The notes: generated by a model not told the origin, from the sequence alone. A stretch of DNA of 53,401 bases from Bacillota bacterium (GCA_963169565.1 CAUJDI010000049.1:1-53401), one strand, 5' to 3'. Positions 15,845 through 24,202 are shown, counted from the stretch's first letter. Made by a program: numbers and translations.

Positions 15845-15863
15845 TGTTTAGCAGTGCTAAACA
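15845..15863 (+). promoter_or_regulatory. Palindromic operator, probable XRE-cupin binding site
   Basis: TGTTTAGC-AGT-GCTAAACA: two perfect 8-nt inverted arms with a 3-nt centre, placed between the -10 box and the ribosome site of the regulator gene. Position suits repression by steric block; autoregulation by the XRE-cupin protein is inference. Confidence 0.7.
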
Positions 15864-15881
15864 AACGGACGGGAGGTTGCC

Positions 15882-16424
15882 ATGGACATCGGCGCGACAC
15901 TGCGCAGCCTGAGGCTTGCGCGCAATCTGACACAGGAAGACCTTGCTGATCGGTGTGAACTGAGCAAGGGCTTTATTTCGCAGGTCGAAAACAACCTCAC
16001 CTCGCCCTCGATCGCGACCCTCAAGGACATGATCGAATGCCTGGGTTCGAGCCTGAAACAGTTCTTCAGCGAAAGCGCTCCTGAAAAGGTCGTCTTCACC
16101 AGGGACGATATGTTTGAAAAGGTGGATGACGACCTGCTCAGGGGGCGCATCGTCTGGCTCATCCCCGACGCGCAGAAGAACCGGATGGAACCGATCCTGG
16201 TCACCCTGGGCCCGGGCGGGCGGACCAGCGAGTTTCCCGCGCATGACGGGGAGGAGTTTGGCTACGTTTTGGAGGGGGAGATCCTGATGAACGCAGGCCG
16301 GGCGCGTTATCCCGTCTCCAGCGGGGAAAGTTTCTGCCTTCATCCGGACGCGCCGCATTTTATCGAGAATACCGGGAACCGTGAAGCCCGTTTTCTGTGG
16401 GCTTCGACCCCGCCGACATTCTGA
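15882..16424 (+). CDS. XRE-family regulator with cupin sensor domain (PuuR-like)
   Basis: 180 residues. N-terminal helix-turn-helix (about 6-62: LRSLRLARNLTQEDLADRCELSKGFISQVE split across two helices) and a C-terminal cupin_2 barrel (about 105-178) with HDGEEFGYVLEGE and HPDAPHFIENTG. This architecture is shared by PuuR-type regulators, several of which respond to polyamines or control their uptake. It sits 36 nt before potA in the same direction, so it likely senses polyamine (or a related ligand) and controls the pot genes and itself through the palindrome upstream. Ribosome site GGGAGG. Confidence 0.9.
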   Translation: MDIGATLRSLRLARNLTQEDLADRCELSKGFISQVENNLTSPSIATLKDMIECLGSSLKQFFSESAPEKVVFTRDDMFEKVDDDLLRGRIVWLIPDAQKNRMEPILVTLGPGGRTSEFPAHDGEEFGYVLEGEILMNAGRARYPVSSGESFCLHPDAPHFIENTGNREARFLWASTPPTF

Positions 16425-16460
16425 GCGGACCTCACGATTTTCTACTTGCCGGAGGACAGT

Positions 16461-17558
16461 ATGCAGGAGAGGCCAAGGCTGATCAGCCTGGAGAAGGTGT
16501 ACAAGGAGTATGACGGGACAGCGGTCCTCTCAGACATCAACCTGTACATCCGGAAGAACGAGTTTGTGACGCTCCTGGGCCCCTCCGGCTGCGGAAAGAC
16601 CACGACCCTTCGGATCATCGGCGGATTTGAAACGCCGACCTCCGGTCGGCTGCTCTTTGACGGGCAGGACATCACCCACCTGCCGCCCTACAGGCGCCGT
16701 GTCAATACGGTGTTTCAGAAATACGCCCTGTTCCCGCACCTGAACGTGTTCGAGAACATCGCCTTCGGCCTGAAGGTCGCCAAACGTCCCGGGGATGAGA
16801 TCAGGGCGAGGGTCGAAAAGATGCTGGAATTGGTCAACCTGCGGGAATACGGCAAGCGCAGCGTGGACAGCCTGTCCGGCGGGCAGCAGCAGCGCATCGC
16901 GATCGCCCGGGCATTGATCAACGAGCCGGAGGTGCTCCTTCTGGACGAGCCGCTGGCTGCACTGGATCTGAAACTGCGCCAGGAAATGCAGCTTGAGCTG
17001 AAAAGGATGCAGAAAAGCCTGGGCATCACGTTCATCTACGTCACCCATGACCAGGAGGAAGCGCTGACGATGTCGGACATCATCGTGGTGATGAAGGACG
17101 GGCTGATCCAGCAGATCGGCACCCCCAGGGACGTGTACGACGAGCCCAAAACGGCTTACGTCGCCAATTTCATCGGCCAGTCCAACATCATCAGGGGCAA
17201 CATGGTGCATGATGAACTGGTCCATTTCTGCGGCGCGGATTTCCCCTGCGTGGACAAAGGCTTCGGAAGCGACGCGCCTGTCGACGTGCTCATCAGGCCG
17301 GAGGATCTGCAGATCGTCGGGATTTCCGAGGGGAAGCTGACCGGCATCGTGCGCAGTGTCCTGTTCAAGGGCGTTCACTTCGAAATGATGATCGAATCCT
17401 CCGGCATGCTCTTCAAAGTCCATTCGACGGTCATGCAGCCGGAGGGGTCCTCCGTCGGGCTTGACGTCATCCCCTTCAACATCCATATCATGAAGCCGAC
17501 GCTGAATGAAGAGGCAGTCGACCGGGAGGAGCCGGAAGCGGAGGACATCGACAGATGA
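16461..17558 (+). CDS. potA: Spermidine/putrescine ABC transporter ATP-binding protein
   Basis: 365 residues from ATG with GGAGG 5 nt upstream; a TTG five codons earlier lacks a site. Walker A GPSGCGKTT, Q-loop, signature LSGGQQQR, Walker B VLLLDEPLAALD, and H-loop in YVTHDQEEALTMSD are all present, followed by a TOBE domain (about 290-350). PotA energises polyamine import across the cytoplasmic membrane. Its stop overlaps the potB start (ATGA), and the four pot genes are chained by 4-nt overlaps. Confidence 0.95.
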   Translation: MQERPRLISLEKVYKEYDGTAVLSDINLYIRKNEFVTLLGPSGCGKTTTLRIIGGFETPTSGRLLFDGQDITHLPPYRRRVNTVFQKYALFPHLNVFENIAFGLKVAKRPGDEIRARVEKMLELVNLREYGKRSVDSLSGGQQQRIAIARALINEPEVLLLDEPLAALDLKLRQEMQLELKRMQKSLGITFIYVTHDQEEALTMSDIIVVMKDGLIQQIGTPRDVYDEPKTAYVANFIGQSNIIRGNMVHDELVHFCGADFPCVDKGFGSDAPVDVLIRPEDLQIVGISEGKLTGIVRSVLFKGVHFEMMIESSGMLFKVHSTVMQPEGSSVGLDVIPFNIHIMKPTLNEEAVDREEPEAEDIDR

Positions 17559-18544
17559 AGGGAATGGCTTTCTCGTCCTGGACGTCCTGGCTGATGGCGC
17601 TGGGCTTCATTGTCTTTGTCGCCATGGTCGTGTTGAGCATCCGGCGCAACCAAGGGATCAGGAGAACGCTGTTCGCGTTTCCCTACGGCTTGTGGATCGT
17701 GCTGTTTACCCTCATCCCGCTGCTCCTGATCGGGTACTATGCTTTCACTGACCGCGCCGGCGCTTTCACGCTGGATAACTTCAAGATGTTCTGGGACAGC
17801 AATTACGAGATGAACAAGCAGCTGGCGGAGATGGGCCTTGATCCGGCTGCCCTGGGCCTTGCACGGGGAAACGTCAACGTGGACACGCTGATCTACTCCC
17901 TGTGGATGGCCTTTCTTTGCACGCTGATCTGCCTTCTTTTGGGCTACCCGGCGGCGCTGTTCATGGCGGACAGGCATTTCAGGCTGGGCAGTACGCTGGT
18001 AGTGCTGTTCATCATCCCCATGTGGATGAACTTTCTGCTGCGCACCATTGCCTGGATGAGCCTGCTGGAGGACAATGGGCTGATCAACACCTTCCTGGCC
18101 TCCCTCGGGCTGCCCAGGATGCAGCTGATGTACAATTCCCAGGCTGTGCTGCTGGGCATGGTCTACAACTACCTCCCCTTCATGGTCTTTCCGATCTTCA
18201 ACGCCCTGAACAAGCAGGACCAGAGGCTGTCCGAGGCCGCGATGGACCTGGGCGCGAATGCCGCGAAGACCTTTATCAGGGTCACCATGCCGCTGTCCCT
18301 CCCCGGCGTCATTTCCGGGATCACGATGGTGTTCATGCCCTCTGTCACGACGTTCTTCATTCCACGCGTTCTGGGCGGCGGGAACACCGAGATGTTCGGT
18401 GACCTGATCGAGCGCACCTTTTTATCAGCCGACAACTGGAACGTCGGGAGCGCGCTGAGCCTGATCATGATGGTCCTGATCCTGATGAGCCTGAGCCTCC
18501 TGCGCAAGGTCGACCCCGAGGGCGAGGGGGGGAGCATGATATGA
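17555..18544 (+). CDS. potB: Spermidine/putrescine ABC transporter permease PotB
   Basis: 329 residues; N-terminal hydrophobic helix plus a binding-protein-dependent transport permease domain with about six transmembrane segments. The coupling EAA loop reads EAAMDLGANAAKTFIRVTMPLSLPG. It has an extended N-terminus of about 40 residues with one extra predicted membrane helix compared with the usual ~285-residue PotB. Forms the channel with PotC. Confidence 0.93.
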   Translation: MKGMAFSSWTSWLMALGFIVFVAMVVLSIRRNQGIRRTLFAFPYGLWIVLFTLIPLLLIGYYAFTDRAGAFTLDNFKMFWDSNYEMNKQLAEMGLDPAALGLARGNVNVDTLIYSLWMAFLCTLICLLLGYPAALFMADRHFRLGSTLVVLFIIPMWMNFLLRTIAWMSLLEDNGLINTFLASLGLPRMQLMYNSQAVLLGMVYNYLPFMVFPIFNALNKQDQRLSEAAMDLGANAAKTFIRVTMPLSLPGVISGITMVFMPSVTTFFIPRVLGGGNTEMFGDLIERTFLSADNWNVGSALSLIMMVLILMSLSLLRKVDPEGEGGSMI

Positions 18545-19332
18545 GCAAGCTTGTCCGGCGGGGTTATCTGGTCCTGGTCCTCCTGTTTCTGTACGTGCCC
18601 ATCATCGTGCTGATCCTTCAGTCCTTCAACGCCGGGATCAGCCGCGCCAAGTGGGAGGGCTTTTCCCTGAGATGGTACGCGGAACTGTTCAAGAGCCCTT
18701 CCATCATGAACGCTCTGTACGTCACGGTTACCATCGCGCTTCTGGCAGCGCTGATTTCGACAGTGCTGGGCACCCTTGCCGCCATCGGGATCCATGCCTT
18801 GCGGCGCAGGCCCCAGGCGATCATGATGACCATGACCAATATTCCCATGACGATGCCGGACATCGTGACCGGCATCTCCCTGATGCTGCTGTTCATCTTC
18901 ACGCAGGTGCCCAGAGGATACTTCACCATGCTGCTTGCGCACGTCACCTTCAACATCCCCTACGTCATCCTGTCCGTGATGCCCAAGCTGAAGCAGATGA
19001 ACCGCTACAGCTATGAAGCGGCGCTGGACCTGGGCGCGACGCCCGGGTACGCGCTTCGCCACGTCATCCTTCCTGCGGTCATGCCGGGCGTCATCACGGG
19101 CGCGCTGCTCTCCTTCACGCTGTCGCTGGATGACTTCACCATCAGCTACTTTACGACCAGCCCCCTGGTGCAGAACCTGTCCACATTGATCTACTCTGAA
19201 GCCCGAAAGGGCATCAAACCCACCATGAACGCGCTGTCCGCGCTGATGTTTATCGCCCTGCTCGTCCTGCTGCTGGCGGTCAACCGCCGGGTTACTGCAA
19301 CGGATAATACCAAAAATGGAGGGAAATCATGA
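18541..19332 (+). CDS. potC: Spermidine/putrescine ABC transporter permease PotC
   Basis: 263 residues, standard PotC length. About six transmembrane helices and an EAA loop EAALDLGATPGYALRHVILP. Start overlaps the potB stop by 4 nt and its stop overlaps the potD start by 4 nt, so stoichiometric expression is likely. Confidence 0.93.
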   Translation: MSKLVRRGYLVLVLLFLYVPIIVLILQSFNAGISRAKWEGFSLRWYAELFKSPSIMNALYVTVTIALLAALISTVLGTLAAIGIHALRRRPQAIMMTMTNIPMTMPDIVTGISLMLLFIFTQVPRGYFTMLLAHVTFNIPYVILSVMPKLKQMNRYSYEAALDLGATPGYALRHVILPAVMPGVITGALLSFTLSLDDFTISYFTTSPLVQNLSTLIYSEARKGIKPTMNALSALMFIALLVLLLAVNRRVTATDNTKNGGKS

Positions 19333-20366
19333 AAAAAACCGCAGCGGTGCTCCTTGCGCTCCTGATGCTCCTTGCGCTGACCCCGGCCTTCGCGCAGGAT
19401 GTGGTCAACGTATTCAACTGGGAGGACTACATCAATGAGGATGTCATCCGCATGTTTGAGGAGGAGACAGGCATCCATGTGAACTATATGAACTTCACCC
19501 TCAATGAGGACATGATGGTGCATGTTCGCAACAGCCCCGGCGCCTTTGACGTCGTTTTTCCCTCGGATTACGCGATCGAGCGCCTGATTTCCGAAGAGCT
19601 CCTCCAACCGATTGACTTTACGAAGGTGCCCAATGCGGCCCACACCCTCGGCTGGCTGCTCAGTCCCGACTATGACCCCGAAAACCGCTATTCCATCCCG
19701 TACATGTGGGGCACGGTCGGCATCCTCTACGATACCAACCGCGTTCTTGAGCCGGTCGATTCCTGGAGCGCGCTGTTTGATGAGCGGTACAAAGGGGAGG
19801 TGTTCATGATGGACTCGCCCCGGGACACCCTTGGCGTGGCGCTGAAGTACCTGGGCTATTCGCTCAATACGAGAAGCTTCGATGAGCTGAAAGCCGCGAC
19901 GGATCTTTTGATCAGCCAGAAGCAGAAGGGGATCGTCAAGGCCTACCAGGTGGATGAGACCAAGGACAAGATGGTCGCCGGCGAGGGCATCCTCGCGCTG
20001 GTCTGGTCCGGTGACGCCCAGTACGCGATCAACCTGAATCCTGACCTGGACTACGTGGTGCCCAGGGAAGGCAGCAACGTTTGGGTGGACGGGATGGTCA
20101 TCCCCAAAAGCGCGCAGAACGTCGAAAACGCGCATCGTTTCATCGATTTCCTCTGCAGGCCGGACATCGCTCAGCTCAACTGCGAATACATCGAGTACTC
20201 CTCCCCCAATGCCCAGGCGATCGAGCAGATGGGCAGCGAGTATCAGGAGAACAAAAACCTCAATCCGGACCGGGAGACCATCGACAGATGCGAGTTTTTC
20301 CATGACAACCAGGACGTGAAGATCCTTTATGAAACGCTCTGGGGCCAGGTCAAGAACGCCAAGTAA
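19329..20366 (+). CDS. potD: Spermidine/putrescine-binding protein PotD
   Basis: 345 residues; type 2 periplasmic-binding fold of the PotD/PotF group: VVNVFNWEDYINEDVI at the mature N-terminus, FPSDYAIERLI and WSGDAQYAIN are diagnostic. Signal peptide 1-21 with AFA-Q cleavage; there is no lipobox cysteine, although monoderm binding proteins are usually lipoproteins. It would deliver polyamine to PotBC. Directly followed by the PGB-glycosidase gene with no gap. Confidence 0.94.
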   Translation: MKKTAAVLLALLMLLALTPAFAQDVVNVFNWEDYINEDVIRMFEEETGIHVNYMNFTLNEDMMVHVRNSPGAFDVVFPSDYAIERLISEELLQPIDFTKVPNAAHTLGWLLSPDYDPENRYSIPYMWGTVGILYDTNRVLEPVDSWSALFDERYKGEVFMMDSPRDTLGVALKYLGYSLNTRSFDELKAATDLLISQKQKGIVKAYQVDETKDKMVAGEGILALVWSGDAQYAINLNPDLDYVVPREGSNVWVDGMVIPKSAQNVENAHRFIDFLCRPDIAQLNCEYIEYSSPNAQAIEQMGSEYQENKNLNPDRETIDRCEFFHDNQDVKILYETLWGQVKNAK

Positions 20367-21581
20367 ATGGAAAAAGGGATGAAACGCGCTTTTGTCCTTG
20401 CGCTCGCAGCCGCGCTGCTGTGCGCTGCCCTGCCTTTTCCGTCCCTTGCCCGGGGAACCGCGCTGAAGGAAGGAAGCCGCGGGCAAAAGGTGCTGGACCT
20501 GAAAATCCGCCTGTTTGACCTTGGGTATCTCCAGAGCCTGAAGAACGTCACGGACCGGTTTACCGCGGATACGGCCGAGAAAGTGGAGGCGTTCCAGATC
20601 CGGAACGGCCTCCTGCCGACGGGAGAGGCTGACCCGGAAACACTGGAAGCGATGTTTACCGCGCAGGCTGTCAAAGCGCCTTTGCCCAAAGACCGTCCTA
20701 TATATAACATTTTGCCTGATACCGTGCCTCAAACGGACTATCCCGGCATGCCCGCGCTTGATGAGGCCGGGTTTCTGGCAGAGCCCGGCGACCCCTACGT
20801 ATACAGCGACCGGGACGCCGGCATATGGCGCTACGTTTCCGGCAGCCTTCGCGTGGACATTATGCGGTACTATCAGTCGGAGAATGAGATCGAATGGTTC
20901 GAGGTCTACGTCAGCTACGGAGCGGAAGGAAGACCCGTCACGGTCGAATCCAGAAGGGACGGGGCGTTCTTCCAGTCCCCGCTGACGCTGGCGAAGCAGG
21001 CGGAGGCGGTATGCGCCATCACCGATGACTTCTATCGTTACCGCGTCAAGCACAAGCAGCGCACGGGCGTCGTCGTCCGGGACGGCGAGATCAAGGCGGA
21101 CCGCACCTATGCCCAGGACCGTTCCCGCATCCCTTCCCTGGAGGTGCTGGCGATGTTTGGCGACGGCACGCTGAAAACCTTCGCGTCAGACGCGCATACC
21201 GCGCAGGAATACATCGACATGGGCGTGACGGATTCCTGGGCATTCGGGCCCGCCCTTGTCCAGGAAGGCGAAGTGCCGCGCTATTTCTACTCCAAGGACT
21301 ACAGGAGCTACCGTGAGCCGCGCTGCGCCTTTGGCATGATCGAGCCGGGCAGGTACTGCGCGCTGGTCATCACGGGGCGGAAAACAGGCAGCCGCGGCGC
21401 ATATTTTGGCTGGATGGCGGAGAAAATGCTGGCCATGGGGGCGAAGGAAGCGCTGAACCTGGACGGCGGCGGCACGGTCGCGCTCATCTTCCAGGGGGAT
21501 ATCCTCAACCATTCCGAGAAGAACCAGTCCAGCCGGCAGGTGTCCGGGCTGATCGCCTTTGCTGAACCCGCGAATCAGTAA
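20367..21581 (+). CDS. Secreted PG_binding_1 - phosphodiester glycosidase (NAGPA/DUF2233) protein
   Basis: 404 residues (or 400 if the second ATG, MKRAFVLALAAALL, is used). Signal peptide, then one PG_binding_1 repeat (about 35-95), a ~130-residue middle region, and a C-terminal NAGPA-type phosphodiester glycosidase domain with RTGVVVRDGEI, ITGRKTGSRGAY and the hallmark ALNLDGGGT. The family cleaves sugar-phosphodiester linkages such as GlcNAc-1-phosphodiesters; bacterial members are thought to act on wall teichoic acid-like or capsule polymers. Its start abuts the potD stop, so it is the last gene of the pot operon. Why a wall enzyme is tied to polyamine import is unclear. Confidence 0.85.
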   Translation: MEKGMKRAFVLALAAALLCAALPFPSLARGTALKEGSRGQKVLDLKIRLFDLGYLQSLKNVTDRFTADTAEKVEAFQIRNGLLPTGEADPETLEAMFTAQAVKAPLPKDRPIYNILPDTVPQTDYPGMPALDEAGFLAEPGDPYVYSDRDAGIWRYVSGSLRVDIMRYYQSENEIEWFEVYVSYGAEGRPVTVESRRDGAFFQSPLTLAKQAEAVCAITDDFYRYRVKHKQRTGVVVRDGEIKADRTYAQDRSRIPSLEVLAMFGDGTLKTFASDAHTAQEYIDMGVTDSWAFGPALVQEGEVPRYFYSKDYRSYREPRCAFGMIEPGRYCALVITGRKTGSRGAYFGWMAEKMLAMGAKEALNLDGGGTVALIFQGDILNHSEKNQSSRQVSGLIAFAEPANQ

Positions 21582-21594
21582 GTGACAGAAAACG

Positions 21595-21634
21595 AAAAGG
21601 GGCGCTTCCGATCCGGCTGCGCCCCCCTTATTTT
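21595..21634. terminator. Bidirectional terminator between pot operon and orphan PotD
   Basis: GGGGCGC and GCGCCCC pair around a 13-nt loop. U-rich tract on the plus strand (CCUUAUUUU) and CUUUUCGUUUU on the minus strand, so both converging units can end here. Confidence 0.85.
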
Positions 21635-21652
21635 GCCTGTGTCTGGATTTGC

Positions 21653-22687
21653 CTACTGCAGCTTGAACTCCGCCCAGATCTCCTGGTACCTGCTCTCGTA
21701 TTCGCCCACGTCCATGATGAACTCCGTCTCGCCCAGGATCTCCGCCGGGATCCTGATGGCGGGATTGTCCCTTAGGTACTCGGGAATGAAGGGATACGCG
21801 GTTTCCACGGGGGAAAGGTAGTACTGCATCGCCGCGGTGTTCCCGGCGACCTCGCTGTCCAGCAGGAAGTTCAGCAGCTGGTGGGCGTTGCCCGGATGCG
21901 GCGCGCCCGCCGGGATCACGAGGGCGTCGATCCCAAAGCCCATGCCCTCTTTGGGGTAGACCACCTTCAGGTCAGGGTTGCTGTCCATCGCCAGCAGGAC
22001 GAAGGGCGTGAACATATAGCCCACGCTCACTTCACCGGAAAGAAGGTCGTTGTGGGGAGTGTCATAATTGAAGGAACGGATGTTGGGACGCAGCAGCATG
22101 AGCTTTTCCCTGGCCTGATCAAGCTGCGCGTCGTCGGTTGTGTTGAAGGAATAACCCAGGGTCTTCAGCGTGATGCCGATGATGTTGCGCGCGTCGTCGA
22201 TGACCACGATGCTGTCCTTCAGCGAGGGATCCCAAAGGTCTTCGTAGCCTGTGATCTCGATCCCGACCTGAGCCGGGTCATATATGATCAGCGGGGTGCC
22301 CGCGGTATAGGGCACGGTGTACTCATTGTACGGGTCAAAGTATTGGGACAGGAAAGCCGGGTCAAGGTTCCCGTAGTTCGGCAGGAGGTCCTTGTCCAGC
22401 TTCTGCAGTCTACCGTCCTTGCGCAGCATGTTCAGCGCGTAGTCGCTGGCGAGAATGACGTCGAAATCATTTCCGGAGGCGCTCATTTTCAGCAGCATTT
22501 CCTCGTTGCTGGCGAAATTGGTGTAGTTGACGCTGATCCCTGTCTCCTCTGTAAACCGCGCGATGGTCGCGTCATCGATATAGGTGGCCCAGGTGAAGAG
22601 GTTCAGAACCTTTTCTTGCTCCGCCATCGCAGGGGGAAGGGCTCCAAACACAGCGAGCGCCAGCAACAGGGATAAAAGTCTTTTCAT
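21653..22687 (-). CDS. Orphan PotD-like polyamine-binding protein
   Basis: 344 residues from MKRLLSLLLALAVFG with AAAGGAG upstream (preferred over an ATG seven codons earlier). Signal peptide ends AMA-E; again no lipobox. Mature protein opens KVLNLFTWATYIDDATIARF and contains the ASDYALNML segment, a PotD/PotF-type fold, but is clearly diverged from the potD product nearby. No permease or ATPase accompanies it; it starts 17 nt after tsaC, so it is probably co-transcribed with that gene. It may supply the PotABC system with a different ligand. Confidence 0.9.
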   Translation of the reverse strand: MKRLLSLLLALAVFGALPPAMAEQEKVLNLFTWATYIDDATIARFTEETGISVNYTNFASNEEMLLKMSASGNDFDVILASDYALNMLRKDGRLQKLDKDLLPNYGNLDPAFLSQYFDPYNEYTVPYTAGTPLIIYDPAQVGIEITGYEDLWDPSLKDSIVVIDDARNIIGITLKTLGYSFNTTDDAQLDQAREKLMLLRPNIRSFNYDTPHNDLLSGEVSVGYMFTPFVLLAMDSNPDLKVVYPKEGMGFGIDALVIPAGAPHPGNAHQLLNFLLDSEVAGNTAAMQYYLSPVETAYPFIPEYLRDNPAIRIPAEILGETEFIMDVGEYESRYQEIWAEFKLQ

Positions 22688-22704
22688 AGCTCTCCTTTCA
22701 AACC

Positions 22705-23745
22705 TCAATCGTTTTGAGATGCTTTCCCATCTGCGTCAAGGATGTGGAAATTGGCTGCGCGCGCCAGCCGGTTCATCACAGCAAGCCCCAATCCGTCGCT
22801 GGTCAGCGTTTCGGACAGGATGTGCTCGACCCGTTCTTCATCCGCCTGCCGGAGCAGGTGGAACAGCCTGTGCGCCGTTTCCTTCGCATCCCCTCCCAGG
22901 GAATGCGTATTTAGACCGCGGTAGTATTTTACCCGGTCTTCCGGTGCGAGCACCCAAGTTTTCTCACTTTTTTCCGCCAGCTGCCTGATCAGTTCGCACA
23001 CCTTTTCCGGGCTGCCTTTCACCAGCGTCAGTTGCGCCCTGGGCGCGTAATGCCTGTGCCGCATTCCCGGGGACGGCGCGGCTTCATCCTTTTTCAATTC
23101 ACGCATGACACTGTCGGAGATCCTGCATTCCCCGGCAACCATCGCGATCATTTCCAGTGTCACGGCGCCTGGGCGCAGGATCAGCGGAACCTCGCCCGTG
23201 ACGTCGGCCACAGTCGACTCCAGCCCGACGTCGCACGACCCGCCGTCCAGCACCAGGGGGATCAGCCCGTCAAGGTCGTCCAGCACGTGCCGGGCTGTCG
23301 TCGGGCTGGGGCGTCCGGAGCGGTTGGCACTGGGGGCGGCGATCGGCATACCGCAGACCCGCAGCAGTTCACGCGCGGACGGATGGCTTGGCGAGCGCAG
23401 CGCGACCGTTTCAAGCCCGGCGCTGACCTCCGCGGGGATCACTGCCTTCCTTTTGACGATCAGGGTCAGCGGCCCCGGCCAGAACGCGTCTGCGAGCAGA
23501 TCCGCCAACCCGTTCCATTCGCCGCAGGCACTGGCAGCCTCTTTATCCGTCACGTGTACGATCAGGGGATTGTCCGCGGGCCGGCCTTTCGCCTCAAAGA
23601 TCCGTCGCACCGCTTCCACAGAAAGCGCATTTGCCCCAAGGCCGTACACCGTTTCCGTCGGAAAGGCGACCAGGCCGCCCTCAGCCAGGATATCAGCGGC
23701 CTTGGTGATGCCCTCCCTGTCGGCGGGCAAGCACTCTGTTCTCAC
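22705..23745 (-). CDS. tsaC: Threonylcarbamoyl-AMP synthase (TsaC/Sua5/YwlC)
   Basis: 346 residues starting from GTG (MRTECLPADREGITKAADIL); AAGGA lies about 10 nt upstream. Long Sua5/YwlC form: YrdC domain (about 1-205) with GLVAFPTETVYGLGANA and KGRPADNPLIVHV, a linker, and the C-terminal Sua5 domain (from about SPGMRHRHYAP). Makes threonylcarbamoyl-AMP for the universal t6A37 tRNA modification. A perfect promoter lies about 280 nt upstream, leaving a long leader with a terminator-like hairpin, so expression may be controlled by attenuation. Confidence 0.95.
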   Translation of the reverse strand: MRTECLPADREGITKAADILAEGGLVAFPTETVYGLGANALSVEAVRRIFEAKGRPADNPLIVHVTDKEAASACGEWNGLADLLADAFWPGPLTLIVKRKAVIPAEVSAGLETVALRSPSHPSARELLRVCGMPIAAPSANRSGRPSPTTARHVLDDLDGLIPLVLDGGSCDVGLESTVADVTGEVPLILRPGAVTLEMIAMVAGECRISDSVMRELKKDEAAPSPGMRHRHYAPRAQLTLVKGSPEKVCELIRQLAEKSEKTWVLAPEDRVKYYRGLNTHSLGGDAKETAHRLFHLLRQADEERVEHILSETLTSDGLGLAVMNRLARAANFHILDADGKASQND

Positions 23746-24016
23746 GTATCATCGATCCTTCAGGCGTTCTGTCTGGTTCAGGAAAAACAAAGAAAGCGTC
23801 AGGATTGCCCCTCCGCTTGCTCAGGTGATAGCCCAAAGTGCCGCTGCCCGCCATTTTTTCACCCGCTATGTTCAGCAGGCCGGTGTCCTGCAACAGACTT
23901 TTACCGTCCCCTGTCGCTTGCGCGGGGGCGTGGCAGCCATCTGCTGACGAGGACTCCGTTTCATGATCTGTGGGTAAAAACAGAGGGCTGGCGCACACTT
24001 CAGGTCATATCCCTGC
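23746..24016 (-). promoter_or_regulatory. Long unexplained 5' leader of tsaC
   Basis: About 270 nt between the predicted transcription start and the tsaC GTG. Visible elements on the minus strand: a GGTGA...TCACC closing stem around a GC-rich core (complement of about 23824-23863), and AAGCG-AGG...CCT-CGCTT followed by UCUUUGUUUUU (complement of 23781-23818), which looks like an intrinsic terminator. I could not match it to SAM, THF, lysine, cobalamin, T-box, c-di-AMP or 6S RNA consensus features. A 101-codon frame also crosses it but shows no recognisable protein character. Confidence 0.45.
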
Positions 24017-24022
24017 ATGGGG

Positions 24023-24051
24023 ATTATAGGATTTAGTCCCGTGGCTGTCAA
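24023..24051 (-). promoter_or_regulatory. Perfect consensus promoter upstream of tsaC
   Basis: Minus strand TTGACA (24046-24051), 17 nt, TATAAT (24023-24028), placed after the rpoC terminator so that tsaC and the orphan potD form their own unit. Confidence 0.9.
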
Positions 24052-24148
24052 GATTTCGGATGTGGGGGGCCGGCTTATACATCAAACGGAAGGCCGCGGA
24101 CAAACGTGTAAGGCGGATGAGTCTGGCAGAATCGCCGCTTTGAAGCGA

Positions 24149-24174
24149 ACAGCCCTGCCATCAGGCAGGGCTGT
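24149..24174 (-). terminator. Intrinsic terminator of rpoBC
   Basis: ACAGCCCTGCC-TGAT-GGCAGGGCTGT on the minus strand: perfect 11-bp stem with a 4-nt loop, 29 nt past the rpoC stop. The following U content is modest (UCGCUUC). Confidence 0.75.
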
Positions 24175-24202
24175 GATGCGGCGGTTCTACTTGGGTTCTG
24201 TC

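Noticed and set aside
14967..16358. 463-codon minus-strand frame over the PGB repeat gene and XRE regulator
   Set aside because: Repetitive only because the PGB gene is; contains the promoter and operator of the pot operon.
19191..21053. 620-codon open frame on the minus strand across potC-potD-glycosidase
   Set aside because: Crosses three well-supported genes on the other strand and has no family features or ribosome site.
23905..23916. CGACAGGGG on the minus strand, as in the 5' end of tmRNA
   Set aside because: No acceptor stem, tag reading frame or CCA end around it; short chance match.
23693..23998. 101-codon minus-strand frame in the tsaC leader
   Set aside because: Overlaps the tsaC start out of frame, no ribosome site or protein-like motif; more likely an untranslated leader.
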